DNA of 64,000 nt. Origin: SAR116 cluster bacterium AG-426-I14 (GTDB lineage Bacteria; Pseudomonadota; Alphaproteobacteria; Puniceispirillales; Marisalimonadaceae). The position numbers and the translations under genes were made by a program. Shown piece after piece: positions 1 to 8,702 of the stretch. Position 1 is the first letter of the stretch; each line of letters begins with the position of its first letter. The notes below the pieces were generated by a model. It saw only the letters and a list, made by a program, of their open reading frames with translations, was not told the origin of the DNA and ran no database searches. Location of the stretch: the NCBI GenBank assembly GCA_003210055.1, contig QCNS01000003.1:44221-108220 (forward strand), in the 5' to 3' direction.

Positions 1-1
1 T

Positions 2-961
2 AGAGATGAATTGGATGTTCGTTTAGGATTAAAATTTGAGCCTATTAACTCTGTCGGTTTTTATGTTCCAGGCGGAAAAGCCATTTATCCCTCTTCTATA
101 ATTATGAACGTAATTCCATCATTGGTTGCAGGTGTCTATGATAGAAAATTGGTTACACCTGTTTCAGTTAAAAATCCTCCTCAAATAATTCTTGCAACTG
201 CTTATATGACCGAAGTTAGTCAGTTCTATGCTATGGGTGGCGCACACTCAATTGCTGCTTTGGCTTTTGGAACAGAAAGTATTGAAAGAGTAGACAAAAT
301 TGTTGGGCCAGGAAATATGTTTGTAGCAGAGGCAAAGCGTCAGGTTTTTGGAAAGGTTGGAATCGACTCAATAGCTGGCCCATCCGAAATACTTATTGTT
401 ACAGATAATAAAAGTAATCCTGATTGGATAGCTTATGATCTTCTTTCACAATCAGAACATGATGAGCAGGCCCAAGCAATTTTAATAACTGATGATAAAG
501 ATTTTGCAAAAAGAGTTGAAAATTCCATAGATTTAGCACTAAAAACATTACCTCGACAAAAAATTGCATCATCTTCATGGTTTTCTAAAGGATGTATAAT
601 TGTTCTAGAAAATTTAGAACAATCTGTTGATTTAATAAATTCAATTGCACCTGAACATTTAGAAATTGCAGTAAATAATCCAAATAAGTTTCTTAAAAAA
701 ATAAAAAATGCTGGTTCAATATTTTTGGGTAGATATACACCTGAAGCAATAGGTGATTATGTGGCTGGCCCTAACCATGTTTTACCAACTGGTGGAACTG
801 CTAAATTCTCAAGTGGATTAGGAGTAGCTGATTTTATGAAAAGAAGTACATTTATAGAGTGTAACAAAAATAATCTATTTTTGTTAAGAGAGCATGCAAG
901 TATTTTAGCTTCATTAGAAGGTTTCCAAGCTCATAAAATTTCAATGGAAATAAGAAAATAA
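2..961 (+). CDS. hisD: Histidinol dehydrogenase, 5'-truncated by the window edge
   Basis: HisD catalyses the last two steps of histidine biosynthesis, oxidising L-histidinol to L-histidine with NAD and zinc in the cytoplasm. The reading frame is open from the first bases, so a TTG at 11 is not the real start; about 110 N-terminal residues of the usual ~430 lie outside the window. Visible family motifs are YVPGGKA, GPSEILIV, SQSEHDEQAQ (zinc-ligand Gln and His), APEHLE (catalytic Glu-His) and GPNHVLPTGGTA; a late His in FQAHK fits the last zinc ligand. It heads the series hisD, infA, maf, yacG, tRNA-Phe on one strand, an order I associate with alphaproteobacteria. Confidence 0.96.
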   Translation, partial: RDELDVRLGLKFEPINSVGFYVPGGKAIYPSSIIMNVIPSLVAGVYDRKLVTPVSVKNPPQIILATAYMTEVSQFYAMGGAHSIAALAFGTESIERVDKIVGPGNMFVAEAKRQVFGKVGIDSIAGPSEILIVTDNKSNPDWIAYDLLSQSEHDEQAQAILITDDKDFAKRVENSIDLALKTLPRQKIASSSWFSKGCIIVLENLEQSVDLINSIAPEHLEIAVNNPNKFLKKIKNAGSIFLGRYTPEAIGDYVAGPNHVLPTGGTAKFSSGLGVADFMKRSTFIECNKNNLFLLREHASILASLEGFQAHKISMEIRK

Positions 962-1023
962 AATTCAAATTATAACTTGACTAATTAAGATTTATCAGCA
1001 GATTAAACTTAAAAAGGATATAA

Positions 1024-1242
1024 ATGGCTAAAGAAGGCGTAATTGAATTTTCTGGGATTGTTGAAGAGCTTTTACCAAATGCAATGTTTAGAGTTAAACT
1101 TGATAACGAACACGAAGTTTTAGCTCACACTAGCGGGAAAATGAGAAAAAATAGAATACGTGTTTTACTTGGTGATAGGGTAAATGTAGAGATGACACCT
1201 TATGATTTAACTAAAGGTAGAATTACATTTAGATATAAATAA
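1024..1242 (+). CDS. infA: Translation initiation factor IF-1
   Basis: IF-1 is the small OB-fold protein that binds the 30S ribosomal A site during initiation. The 72-residue length is exactly typical. The family core [14 protein letters not shown] and the ending [14 protein letters not shown] are intact. The start ATG follows an AAAAAGGA stretch about five bases upstream. Gly-Val-Ile-Glu-Phe near the N-terminus and the Arg-Ile-Thr-Phe-Arg ending are closer to alphaproteobacterial IF-1 than to the enterobacterial form. It lies 62 bases after hisD and is followed 17 bases later by maf, so it is probably cotranscribed with maf. Confidence 0.98.
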   Translation: MAKEGVIEFSGIVEELLPNAMFRVKLDNEHEVLAHTSGKMRKNRIRVLLGDRVNVEMTPYDLTKGRITFRYK

Positions 1243-1259
1243 ATATCTTCGATTTTAAA

Positions 1260-1865
1260 ATGATTGATTTAAACAATGAAATTCATTTCATTCTTGGTTC
1301 CTCATCTCCAAGAAGGTTAGAACTTTTAGCCCAAATTGGTATAATTCCTAATCAAACCGTTTCACCTAAAATAGAAGAGAAAATTCTTAAAAATGAATTG
1401 CCGTTATCGTATGTAAAGAGAATTGTTACAAAAAAAATGTCCAAAGTTAGAAAAGAAAACCCAACTTCATTAATTTTAACGGCTGACACAATTGTCCATG
1501 TAGGTAGACGAATATTAAATAAGACTTCAGAATTAAAAGAGGCAGAAAGTTTCTTGAAACTCTTGTCTGGAAGACGACATAAAGTAACAACAGCTTTCAT
1601 TATCTCTAGTCCAAGTTATAAGGGTAAGTTAAACTTAGTTTCATCAATAGTTAAATTTAAGAGATTAACTCTTCAGGAAATAGATTTTTATTTAAAAACA
1701 AATGAATGGAAAGGAAAGGCTGGAGGTTACGGTGTACAAGGAATAGCATCAAGATATATTAATTTTATTTCTGGTTCTTATTCAAATATAGTTGGTTTAC
1801 CTTTGGCAGATGTATATGGAAAACTAATTGCAGCAGGATTCATAAAGATTAATGAAAAATTATAA
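1260..1865 (+). CDS. maf: Maf-like nucleotide pyrophosphatase
   Basis: Maf proteins are cytoplasmic nucleoside-triphosphate pyrophosphatases that hydrolyse non-canonical or excess nucleotides; some members were linked to septum formation. The 201 residues open with the phosphate-binding motif SSSPRRLELL and continue with the acidic motif LTADTIVHVG and the C-terminal KAGGYGVQGIASRYI and GSYSNIVGLPL signatures. Length is normal. No clear Shine-Dalgarno sequence precedes the ATG, which follows infA by 17 bases. The 3' end overlaps yacG by 14 bases, implying translational coupling. Confidence 0.93.
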   Translation: MIDLNNEIHFILGSSSPRRLELLAQIGIIPNQTVSPKIEEKILKNELPLSYVKRIVTKKMSKVRKENPTSLILTADTIVHVGRRILNKTSELKEAESFLKLLSGRRHKVTTAFIISSPSYKGKLNLVSSIVKFKRLTLQEIDFYLKTNEWKGKAGGYGVQGIASRYINFISGSYSNIVGLPLADVYGKLIAAGFIKINEKL

Positions 1866-2013
1866 AGTATATATTTGTGTAACTTGTAAAAATAAAAACA
1901 ATAACCAAAATGAGTTTTATCCATTTTGTTCAAAAAAATGTAGAGATATAGATTTAAGCAAATGGTTAAATGAAGAATATGCCATTGAAGATAATATAAT
2001 TGAACAAAAATAA
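1852..2013 (+). CDS. yacG: DNA gyrase inhibitor YacG, zinc-binding
   Basis: YacG is a tiny zinc-finger protein that binds GyrB and inhibits gyrase. This frame encodes 53 residues and is easy to miss because of its length. It has two Cys pairs, ICVTC at 8-12 and FCSKKC at 25-30, followed by the family hallmark RDIDLSKWLNEEYAI. The ATG overlaps the end of maf by 14 bases, the same gene pairing seen in many alphaproteobacteria. tRNA-Phe begins 55 bases downstream. Confidence 0.92.
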   Translation: MKNYKVYICVTCKNKNNNQNEFYPFCSKKCRDIDLSKWLNEEYAIEDNIIEQK

Positions 2014-2068
2014 AATTAGTTATCTAATATAGACAATTCTTAATGTTAGGGGTATAGATATATTAAGT

Positions 2069-2144
2069 GCCCAGGTAGCTCAGTAGGTAGAGCAGAGGAC
2101 TGAAAATCCTCGTGTCGGTGGTTCGAATCCGCCCCTGGGCACCA
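2069..2144 (+). tRNA. tRNA-Phe (anticodon GAA), CCA encoded
   Basis: A complete 76-base cloverleaf can be folded. The acceptor stem is GCCCAGG paired with CCTGGGC, the D arm contains the GTAGCTCAGT stretch, and the anticodon arm is GAGGA-CTGAAAA-TCCTC with GAA as anticodon. The T arm carries GGTTCGAATCC. Discriminator A and an encoded CCA end follow. Confidence 0.98.
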
Positions 2145-2146
2145 CT

Positions 2147-2275
2147 TTATTTCTTTCTATAACCTACATGAACAGTTAAATCACACCCCCTGTTAATTTC
2201 TTTAAGAATCTCAGGATTATTTAAAATAGTCAAACTTGTTATGACGGAGGTATGATCAAAATTATTTTTTAGAAT
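2147..2275 (-). other. Short open frame between tRNA-Phe and the hydratase gene, possible gene remnant
   Basis: This 43-codon minus-strand frame ends three bases from the tRNA-Phe 3' end and has no ATG, GTG or TTG in a useful place. Its translation (for example ILNNPEILKEINRG and DLTVHVGYRKK) looks protein-like rather than random. It could be the decayed end of a gene, since tRNA 3' ends are common insertion points, or chance. Nothing else is visible in the 164-base gap. Confidence 0.2.
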
Positions 2276-2308
2276 CTAAATTGAAAAGAATTAAAATAGA
2301 TGATTAGA

Positions 2309-3118
2309 CTATTTATTATCAATTTCTGTATAAATTTGACCCAACTTACCATAATCTGCTGTAATTTTATCACCAGGTGAAAAATTTAATGGCTTAGCAC
2401 AGGTTCCAGTTGAAACAAATTGGCCTTTTTTTATTGTTATGTTATTTTTTGAAAGTTCATTTACAAGCCAATTGAGAGCTAAATAGGGGCTTCCTAAAAC
2501 ATTCGAACCAGATCCTATATTAACACTTCCATTAGAAGAACTAATACTTATTTTAAGTTCTGATAAGTTTGTAACTCTCCATTCTTCAGACATTTTTGGT
2601 CCAATAATAAACTGATGAGCGCAAGCATTATCAGCAATTAAAATAAATTCACCAACATTTGAAAAATTTTTAAAGCGAGAGTCTGGAAGTTCGATTGCAG
2701 GGTGCATTGTTCCAACTGCTTGCAAAATTTCATCATCAGTATAACTTTCCTTTTTTGGAAATAAATCATTTTTAAATTTAAAAGCTATTTCTGGTTCTGC
2801 AACTGACATATTATTTTTACTATTTTTAATAGTTGTATTATGTGTAAATACCTTCTCTTTTAAAATTCTTCCAATCAATGGATTTTTGACACCAATATGA
2901 AACTGACCTGCTTTACTTGTGGCTGCAATTTTCCATCCAAACAATGGACTTTTGCTGAATGACTCATAAACTTCTTGAACATTGTAGGCTTCTAATTTGG
3001 TTTTTGGGACAAATTTTGAAGGTAACTTATCTATTAAATTACCATTTTCCCATGAATTCCAAATTAATTCAGCTGCTCTTTTTGGTTCAAAATTTCTAAA
3101 CATCATCCTATAAAACAC
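2309..3118 (-). CDS. 2-keto-4-pentenoate hydratase-like protein (MhpD/fumarylacetoacetase superfamily)
   Basis: The family adds water to 2-hydroxypenta-2,4-dienoate-type substrates or decarboxylates related oxo-acids, using a divalent metal. The 269 residues show GWKIAATS at 61-68, AEPEIAF at 107-113 (acidic metal ligands) and HPAIELPDSRF at 139-149, all typical of MhpD-like proteins. Several Met codons lie near the start (1, 5, 6), so it is uncertain by a few residues. It is the last gene of a minus-strand catabolic operon behind the enolase-superfamily dehydratase, so a 2-keto-3-deoxy acid or dienoate is a more likely substrate here than an aromatic meta-cleavage product. The true substrate is unknown. 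Confidence 0.8.
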   Translation of the reverse strand: MFYRMMFRNFEPKRAAELIWNSWENGNLIDKLPSKFVPKTKLEAYNVQEVYESFSKSPLFGWKIAATSKAGQFHIGVKNPLIGRILKEKVFTHNTTIKNSKNNMSVAEPEIAFKFKNDLFPKKESYTDDEILQAVGTMHPAIELPDSRFKNFSNVGEFILIADNACAHQFIIGPKMSEEWRVTNLSELKISISSSNGSVNIGSGSNVLGSPYLALNWLVNELSKNNITIKKGQFVSTGTCAKPLNFSPGDKITADYGKLGQIYTEIDNK

Positions 3119-3157
3119 TAAAAATACATTAAATTATTTTATATAATACTAACTGAT

Positions 3158-4363
3158 TTAAATATATTCTCTTAATAATAAACTTGAAGTATTAAACATC
3201 TCATTATTCAAATCTACCCCTAGACCAGGATTTTGGTTCAATGAGATCATTCCATTATTTATTATTGGTAATCCAGTAACGATGTTTTGATACCAGTCAT
3301 AAAAAAATGATCTTGTAATTTCTTGTTCTATCACATTCTGAAAAGTTAATGCTAGATGTGTTGAAGCCGCAAGTGTAATTGGTCCAGAACAATCATGAAA
3401 GGCAATAGATTTTCCTCTACTTTCAGCTATTGTAGCTGCTTTTTTAGCGAATGTTATTCCACCACCCCAAGTTACATCTATAATTGGAAATGCAATATCG
3501 GCTACCTCAATTAACTGTGAAATTTGAGATAGTCCACCTAAGGTTTCACCTCCTGCTAGTGGTTGATTAGTATAATTTGCTAATTTAGGAATATCATAAA
3601 AATTATCCATCCAAATTGGATCTTCAACCCAGTCCATTTCAAATTCTTCTAGGGCTCGACATATTTTTTTTGATGCTTCCAAACTCCAAATACCATGAAG
3701 TTCTGCTTTAATTTTTATTTTATTTCCATGAGTTTTTCTAATTTTTTTAAATGGAGTTATATATTTTTTTAAATCATCTTTAGATATTGAAAGTCCTTTT
3801 AAAGCTCCTTTTGCAAAATCAAAAGGCCATATTTTCATAGATTTTATTCCCATCTCTAATAATGAAGTAGCTAATTCTTCAGGGTTGTTCATAAACATAT
3901 CCAGATCTTCATAAACTTTTTTAAGTTTTTGTTTTGAGTGAAAAGTACCAAAATTTTCTGGTCTTACATCTGCGTTTTTAGAGACATATAATGGACCAGC
4001 ACAAGTATTATAAACTTTTATACTTGTTCTAGTTTGCCCACCTAAAACTTGGTACAAAGGTACATTTAATATTTTTGCATTTAAATCCCACAAAGCTACA
4101 TCTATAGCAGATAAAGCCCTCATTTCTGCACCAGTTCCAAAAAAACCAATATATGGTCTCATCTTAGAGTAAATAAATTCAATTTTAGTTGGATCCTGAT
4201 TTATTATAATTGGAGCAATTCTTGAATGAATATCAGCTTCGACCGCTTCTGCGCCAAACCAAGTTTCTCCTATCCCATATAATCCTTCATTTGTATATAT
4301 TTTAACCCAGATTAAATTTGGATGTTCAGGAATACGTATTGTTTGAATTTTAGTTATTTTCAT
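3158..4363 (-). CDS. Mandelate racemase/muconate lactonizing enzyme family acid-sugar dehydratase
   Basis: Enolase-superfamily proteins of this type abstract the proton alpha to a carboxylate and usually dehydrate aldonic acids to 2-keto-3-deoxy acids. The 401 residues have the capping domain followed by the barrel. Visible metal and catalytic residues are K177, E221 with H223 (AELHG), E247-D248 (VEDP), E273 (GGET) and H323 (AFHD). The Glu/Glu/Glu ligand set with HxG spacing resembles the galactonate/mannonate-dehydratase subgroups rather than muconate cycloisomerase. The gene is 12 bases from the GMC oxidoreductase gene and 39 from the hydratase gene, in one operon. Substrate specificity cannot be read from sequence. 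Confidence 0.85.
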   Translation of the reverse strand: MKITKIQTIRIPEHPNLIWVKIYTNEGLYGIGETWFGAEAVEADIHSRIAPIIINQDPTKIEFIYSKMRPYIGFFGTGAEMRALSAIDVALWDLNAKILNVPLYQVLGGQTRTSIKVYNTCAGPLYVSKNADVRPENFGTFHSKQKLKKVYEDLDMFMNNPEELATSLLEMGIKSMKIWPFDFAKGALKGLSISKDDLKKYITPFKKIRKTHGNKIKIKAELHGIWSLEASKKICRALEEFEMDWVEDPIWMDNFYDIPKLANYTNQPLAGGETLGGLSQISQLIEVADIAFPIIDVTWGGGITFAKKAATIAESRGKSIAFHDCSGPITLAASTHLALTFQNVIEQEITRSFFYDWYQNIVTGLPIINNGMISLNQNPGLGVDLNNEMFNTSSLLLREYI

Positions 4364-4375
4364 TAAATAGACTTT

Positions 4376-5983
4376 TTATTCATTTTTCAAAATTAAATCT
4401 GATCCTTTTTCTGCAATCATGTTAGTTGCGGCATAGGTGTTTCCAGATACCATCTCAGGCATAATTGAAGCATCAATAATTCGTAAATTTTTAACTCCAT
4501 TTACTTTTAATCTTAGATCAACCACAGCATTTTGATCACTACCCATTCTGCAAGTACCAATAGGATGATAAATTGTAGAACCATTTTTCTGTGCATAGTT
4601 TAGTAACTGCTCGTCACTAATAATATTTTTACCTGGTATTGTCTCTTCAATACAATATTCTTTTAATGGTGAAGACGAAAAAAACTTTCTTACTAACTTT
4701 ATGCCTTCTACTATTGTCTGTTTATCAAATTCATTATCTAGATAATTAGGTTGTATTTCTGGAGGATCAATGGCTTTGTTAGAGACAGCCTTAACCCAAC
4801 CTTTGCTAGCTGGTCTTAATTGAGTTACTCCACATGTCATGCCTGGCAATTTTTCTAGTTTTGCAGTTCCCACGTTTACACTTTGATAACTTGCAGGTGC
4901 AAATAACATTTGTACATTAGGATTTTCCAACTCTCTTTTTGTTTTTGCAAATACACCAGCACTTGAAACTGGGGTAGTCAACATACCTTTTTTAAAAAAA
5001 ATATATTTAAAAATTTCATTCAATAAATATAAACCTCTTGATTTTTCATTGTATGTGGATATACCCTTTGCTCTCATAGCAATTCTAACTGCATAATGAT
5101 CTTTTAAGTTTTGTCCAACTTCTGGTAAATGGTGTAAACATCTTACACCTATTTTTTCTAACTCTTCTTTATTTCCAATTCCTGAAATTTGTAAAAGGTG
5201 AGGAGTATTAATTGAGCCAGCGCTTAAAATAACTTCCTTTCTAACTAAAACTTTATATCTTTTATTTTTTTTTTCAAACAATACGCCTTCTATTTTATTT
5301 TTATTTAATAATAACTTAAAGGCTAGTGAATTTTTAATTAACTTAAAATTTGGATTTTTTAAAATTGGTTTTAAATAAGCATCCGCAGCACTCCACCTAG
5401 AACTATTTTTAATCATATTTTGGTATGTAGACGTACCTTCTTGACTTCCACTATTATAATCAACGTTTTTTTTAATACCAAATTTATCAACTGTATCTAT
5501 AAAAATTTCAGTTAAAGGATGAACTTCAGTTAGATCTGAAATAATTAAAGGACCAGATTTACCTCTTACACTTTCATCACCATTGATTCTGGTTTCTGCT
5601 TTTTTAAAATATGGCAGTACATTTTCCCAATCCCAGCCAGTACAACCTAATTGGGACCAACCATTATAATCAGCAGCTTGACCTCTAACGTATAAATGAC
5701 CATTAATTGAGCTCGAACCACCAATAACTCTCCCTCTAGGAAATTGAATAGACCTGTTATATGAGTTTTTTGATGGAGAAGTAAAGTAAGGCCAGTTTAA
5801 TTTTTTATTATAAACTGTTTTGGAAAATCCTGCAGGTATTTTTATAAAGGGATTATTATCATCACCTCCAGCTTCAAGGCATATGATAGAGAGGTTTTTG
5901 AATTTACTAGCCAATCTATTAGCAACAACACAGCCAGCCGCTCCAGCACCAATTATAAGATAATCGAAATGTAATTCTTCCAA
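4376..5983 (-). CDS. GMC-family FAD-dependent alcohol dehydrogenase (choline-dehydrogenase-like)
   Basis: GMC oxidoreductases oxidise primary or sugar alcohols with FAD. The 535 residues begin with the dinucleotide-binding motif YLIIGAGAAGCVVANRLA, carry the GMC signature GRVIGGSSSINGHLYVRG, and end with GTCRMG and SGNTYAATNMIAEKG, the latter holding the usual active-site Asn. Length matches BetA/AlkJ-type proteins. There is no signal peptide, so it is cytoplasmic or peripheral. Its position between a TauD-type oxygenase gene and an acid-sugar dehydratase gene suggests oxidation of an alcohol intermediate of the same pathway; no betaine genes are nearby, so choline is not a good guess. Confidence 0.88.
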   Translation of the reverse strand: MEELHFDYLIIGAGAAGCVVANRLASKFKNLSIICLEAGGDDNNPFIKIPAGFSKTVYNKKLNWPYFTSPSKNSYNRSIQFPRGRVIGGSSSINGHLYVRGQAADYNGWSQLGCTGWDWENVLPYFKKAETRINGDESVRGKSGPLIISDLTEVHPLTEIFIDTVDKFGIKKNVDYNSGSQEGTSTYQNMIKNSSRWSAADAYLKPILKNPNFKLIKNSLAFKLLLNKNKIEGVLFEKKNKRYKVLVRKEVILSAGSINTPHLLQISGIGNKEELEKIGVRCLHHLPEVGQNLKDHYAVRIAMRAKGISTYNEKSRGLYLLNEIFKYIFFKKGMLTTPVSSAGVFAKTKRELENPNVQMLFAPASYQSVNVGTAKLEKLPGMTCGVTQLRPASKGWVKAVSNKAIDPPEIQPNYLDNEFDKQTIVEGIKLVRKFFSSSPLKEYCIEETIPGKNIISDEQLLNYAQKNGSTIYHPIGTCRMGSDQNAVVDLRLKVNGVKNLRIIDASIMPEMVSGNTYAATNMIAEKGSDLILKNE

Positions 5984-5995
5984 AATCTTTCTCTT

Positions 5996-6850
5996 TTAAT
6001 TTAAATATTCTGCTCTAGTGAAGCTGTCTTCAACTGTTGTTCTAACCAAATATCTCGGCTCCTCAGGGTTATAACTTTTGCCTCTATGAAGAATAGCTCT
6101 GTTATCCCAAATTAATAAATCATTTTCTTCCCATTCATGAGAATAAATAAATTTTTCTTTAGTAGCAAAGTCTAACAAATAATTAAGTAAACCAATGCTT
6201 TCATTTTTCGATAAGTCTTTGACATATGCAGTATGTGAACCAAAATAAAGAGCCTTTTTTTTATTTTTTGGATTGACTTTAACCATTGGTTGAATTACCG
6301 GAGGGAATTTTTCATACTCTTCTTTACTTACCATTTTTTCATCAATTTTAGACCTTGAATGGGCAAAATGATGGACTGCCTTTAACTCATCTACCTTTAA
6401 TTTTATGTCTTCCTTTAAATTTTCGTAAACGTTACGCATACTGACAAAGTCAGTATTACCACCTTGAGATGGAATTTTTTTACCTGATAGAATAGAGGCT
6501 TGAGCAGGTACAATTTTAAATGAACTGTCACTATGCCATTGTTGATTAGCTCTATCATTTTTTGATTGCTTATGACTCGTACTTACTACATTACCAAATT
6601 CATCTATATTAGTTAAAATCACAACATTTGAATTTGAACCTAATGTACCTGGTTTTGTTATTTCTAATTTACCAAAAATTTTTGAGAATTTTATTTGTTC
6701 ATCATTAGTGATTTTTTGATTTTTTATAATTAAAAGTGAATATTCTTCAAAAAGTTCAATTATTTTAGCAGACTCTTCTTTTTCAAGTTTTGTAATATCT
6801 ACGTCACTTATTTCTTTTCCAAAGTCAGTATGAATATTTTTAGTTTTCAT
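5996..6850 (-). CDS. TauD/TfdA-family Fe(II)/2-oxoglutarate dioxygenase
   Basis: These cytoplasmic enzymes couple 2-oxoglutarate decarboxylation to hydroxylation, releasing sulfite from sulfonates (TauD), glyoxylate from ethers (TfdA) or acting on other carboxylates. The 284 residues hold the iron triad H106-x-D108 (QWHSDSSF) and H255 (ILHRGKSY), with R270 placed to bind 2-oxoglutarate. It is first in the minus-strand operon and has AGGAG nine bases before the ATG. A TauE-type exporter lies across the divergent promoter region, which makes a sulfonate substrate possible but not proven. Confidence 0.85.
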   Translation of the reverse strand: MKTKNIHTDFGKEISDVDITKLEKEESAKIIELFEEYSLLIIKNQKITNDEQIKFSKIFGKLEITKPGTLGSNSNVVILTNIDEFGNVVSTSHKQSKNDRANQQWHSDSSFKIVPAQASILSGKKIPSQGGNTDFVSMRNVYENLKEDIKLKVDELKAVHHFAHSRSKIDEKMVSKEEYEKFPPVIQPMVKVNPKNKKKALYFGSHTAYVKDLSKNESIGLLNYLLDFATKEKFIYSHEWEENDLLIWDNRAILHRGKSYNPEEPRYLVRTTVEDSFTRAEYLN

Positions 6851-6954
6851 AATAAATTACTCCTGAAAAAGATTTTATTTTAAACAAATAAAAAAAAATA
6901 AGTAGTTATTTTATTAATATTTTATTAAATTTAAATATTAAATAGGTAAATTAT
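6851..6954. promoter_or_regulatory. Divergent AT-rich promoter region
   Basis: The 104 bases separate the minus-strand oxygenase operon from the plus-strand dehydrogenase operon. The tract is almost pure A/T and must hold both promoters, but I cannot pick unambiguous -35/-10 boxes. No regulator gene is adjacent. Confidence 0.4.
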
Positions 6955-7935
6955 ATGGAAACTAATAAAAGAAAAGTTTTGGTTGTTCAAGGCTTGCATG
7001 AAGAAGGCATCAAAATGCTTGAAAATAGACAAGATGTCGATTTTCAAGTTTTAATGTCTGATGATGAAAATGAAATTTGTGAAGCGGCAAAAGACGCTCA
7101 TGCCATAACTGTAAGGACGGCTAACATTACTAAAAAAATTATTGAAGCTGCTGAAAAGTTGTTAGTTGTTTCCAGACATGGTGTTGGTTATGATTCAATC
7201 GATGTTGATACACTCACTTCAAAAAAAGTACCTTTAACTATAGCGGCAAATTCAAACATGGTTACAGTTTCAGAACATACAATGATGATGATGTTAGGAT
7301 TATCAAAAAATGTATTCTATTATGATGAATTTACAAGAAAAGCTGACTGGTCAACTAGATGGAATAATAAATCTTGGGATCTTGCAGGAAAAAAACTCCT
7401 TGTGATTGGTTTCGGAAGAATTGGTTCTAGGGTGACAAAACGTGCTATAGCATTTGATATGGACATAATAGTTTATGACCCTTATGTTTCTAAAGATTTA
7501 ATTCATGATGTGGGTGCAAAAAAAGTTGACAGCTATTTTGATATCTTATCAGAAATAGACGTTGTGACAATACATTGTCCAAGGAACAAACAAACTGAAA
7601 ATATGTTTTCAAGCAGAGAGTTTGAAGAAATGAAGAAAACTTCCTACATCATAAATTGTGCAAGAGGAGGTATAATCAATGAAATAGATTTATATGATGC
7701 TCTTAAAAATAACAAAATATCAGGAGCAGGATTAGATGTATTTGACATAGAACCAGCTCCATTGAATAACAAGCTTTTAGAATTAAAAAATGTTATTTTG
7801 TCACCTCACATTGCTGGCGTAACTGTCGAAGCAACCATAAGAATGTCAACTGAGTCTGTGCAAAATGTTTTTGATATTTTTGACAATAAAATAAATCAAA
7901 ATGTAATTGTAAATAAGGAAATTATGAAGGGATAA
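6955..7935 (+). CDS. D-isomer-specific 2-hydroxyacid dehydrogenase
   Basis: This NAD(P)-dependent cytoplasmic family interconverts 2-hydroxy- and 2-oxo-acids. The 326 residues have the Rossmann motif G152-F-G154-R-I-G157 and the catalytic triad R237 (CARGG), E266 (DIEP) and H285 (SPHIAG). Overall layout resembles SerA-like or glyoxylate/hydroxypyruvate reductases without a C-terminal ACT domain. It begins the plus-strand operon; the aldolase gene starts two bases after its stop. A role in reducing or oxidising a hydroxyacid intermediate of the flanking pathway is inferred. Confidence 0.88.
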   Translation: METNKRKVLVVQGLHEEGIKMLENRQDVDFQVLMSDDENEICEAAKDAHAITVRTANITKKIIEAAEKLLVVSRHGVGYDSIDVDTLTSKKVPLTIAANSNMVTVSEHTMMMMLGLSKNVFYYDEFTRKADWSTRWNNKSWDLAGKKLLVIGFGRIGSRVTKRAIAFDMDIIVYDPYVSKDLIHDVGAKKVDSYFDILSEIDVVTIHCPRNKQTENMFSSREFEEMKKTSYIINCARGGIINEIDLYDALKNNKISGAGLDVFDIEPAPLNNKLLELKNVILSPHIAGVTVEATIRMSTESVQNVFDIFDNKINQNVIVNKEIMKG

Positions 7936-7937
7936 TT

Positions 7938-8696
7938 ATGAAACAACAAGGCTTAAATAAATGTTGGATAGAGGGTAAAGGCGCAATCAATGGTTGGTGT
8001 TCGATACCATCTACGATTACAGCTGAGATAATGTCTCTTAATAAATTTGACTCTATAACGATTGACTTACAACATGGATTAATCGATTATCAAGCTGCTC
8101 TTAATATGCTTCAAACTTTGTCAAAAATAGAAATTACTCCTATGGTGAGAGTACCATGGAATGAACCAGGTATTATTATGAAATTATTAGATGCAGGTTC
8201 CTTAGGTGTTATTTGTCCAATGATAAATAACAAAGAAGATGCTCTAAAGTTTGTAGGTGCCACTAAATATGTACCAGATGGATTTAGAAGTTCGGGACCA
8301 ACTAGAGCTTTGATGGTTCATGGTGGGGATTATCATAACGAGGCAAATGATAAAATTATTTCATTAGCTATGGTTGAAACTGAAGAAGCATTAGAAAATG
8401 TTGACGAAATTGCATCAACTGATGGTTTGACTGGAATATATATTGGTCCATCGGATCTAAGTATTTCATTGGGGTTAAAACCAGGATTAGACAGAACCGA
8501 AGAAAAAATTGTTCAGGCTATTGATAAAATTAAACTAGCATGTAAAAAGCAGAATATAAAAGTTGGTATTCACTGCCTATCTCCAGAATTTCTTAAAAAT
8601 AAGATTAAAGAAGGTTTTGATCTTACCACTCTTGCGTCAGATGTAAGATTTTTTACTGAGATGGTATCAAAAAAAATCCAAGAAGCTAGAGGTTAA
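7938..8696 (+). CDS. HpcH/HpaI-family aldolase
   Basis: Class II HpcH-type aldolases cleave 2-keto-3-deoxy or 4-hydroxy-2-oxo acids to pyruvate and an aldehyde with a divalent metal. The 252 residues show H46 (DLQHG), R71 (VRVPW), E147 (MVETEEA) and D173 (GPSDLS), matching catalytic base, substrate-binding Arg and metal ligands. Together with the acid-sugar dehydratase across the promoter it forms a plausible dehydrate-then-cleave route. The downstream TauE-type gene continues in the same frame right after its TAA. Confidence 0.88.
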   Translation: MKQQGLNKCWIEGKGAINGWCSIPSTITAEIMSLNKFDSITIDLQHGLIDYQAALNMLQTLSKIEITPMVRVPWNEPGIIMKLLDAGSLGVICPMINNKEDALKFVGATKYVPDGFRSSGPTRALMVHGGDYHNEANDKIISLAMVETEEALENVDEIASTDGLTGIYIGPSDLSISLGLKPGLDRTEEKIVQAIDKIKLACKKQNIKVGIHCLSPEFLKNKIKEGFDLTTLASDVRFFTEMVSKKIQEARG

Positions 8697-8702
8697 TCAA
8701 AA

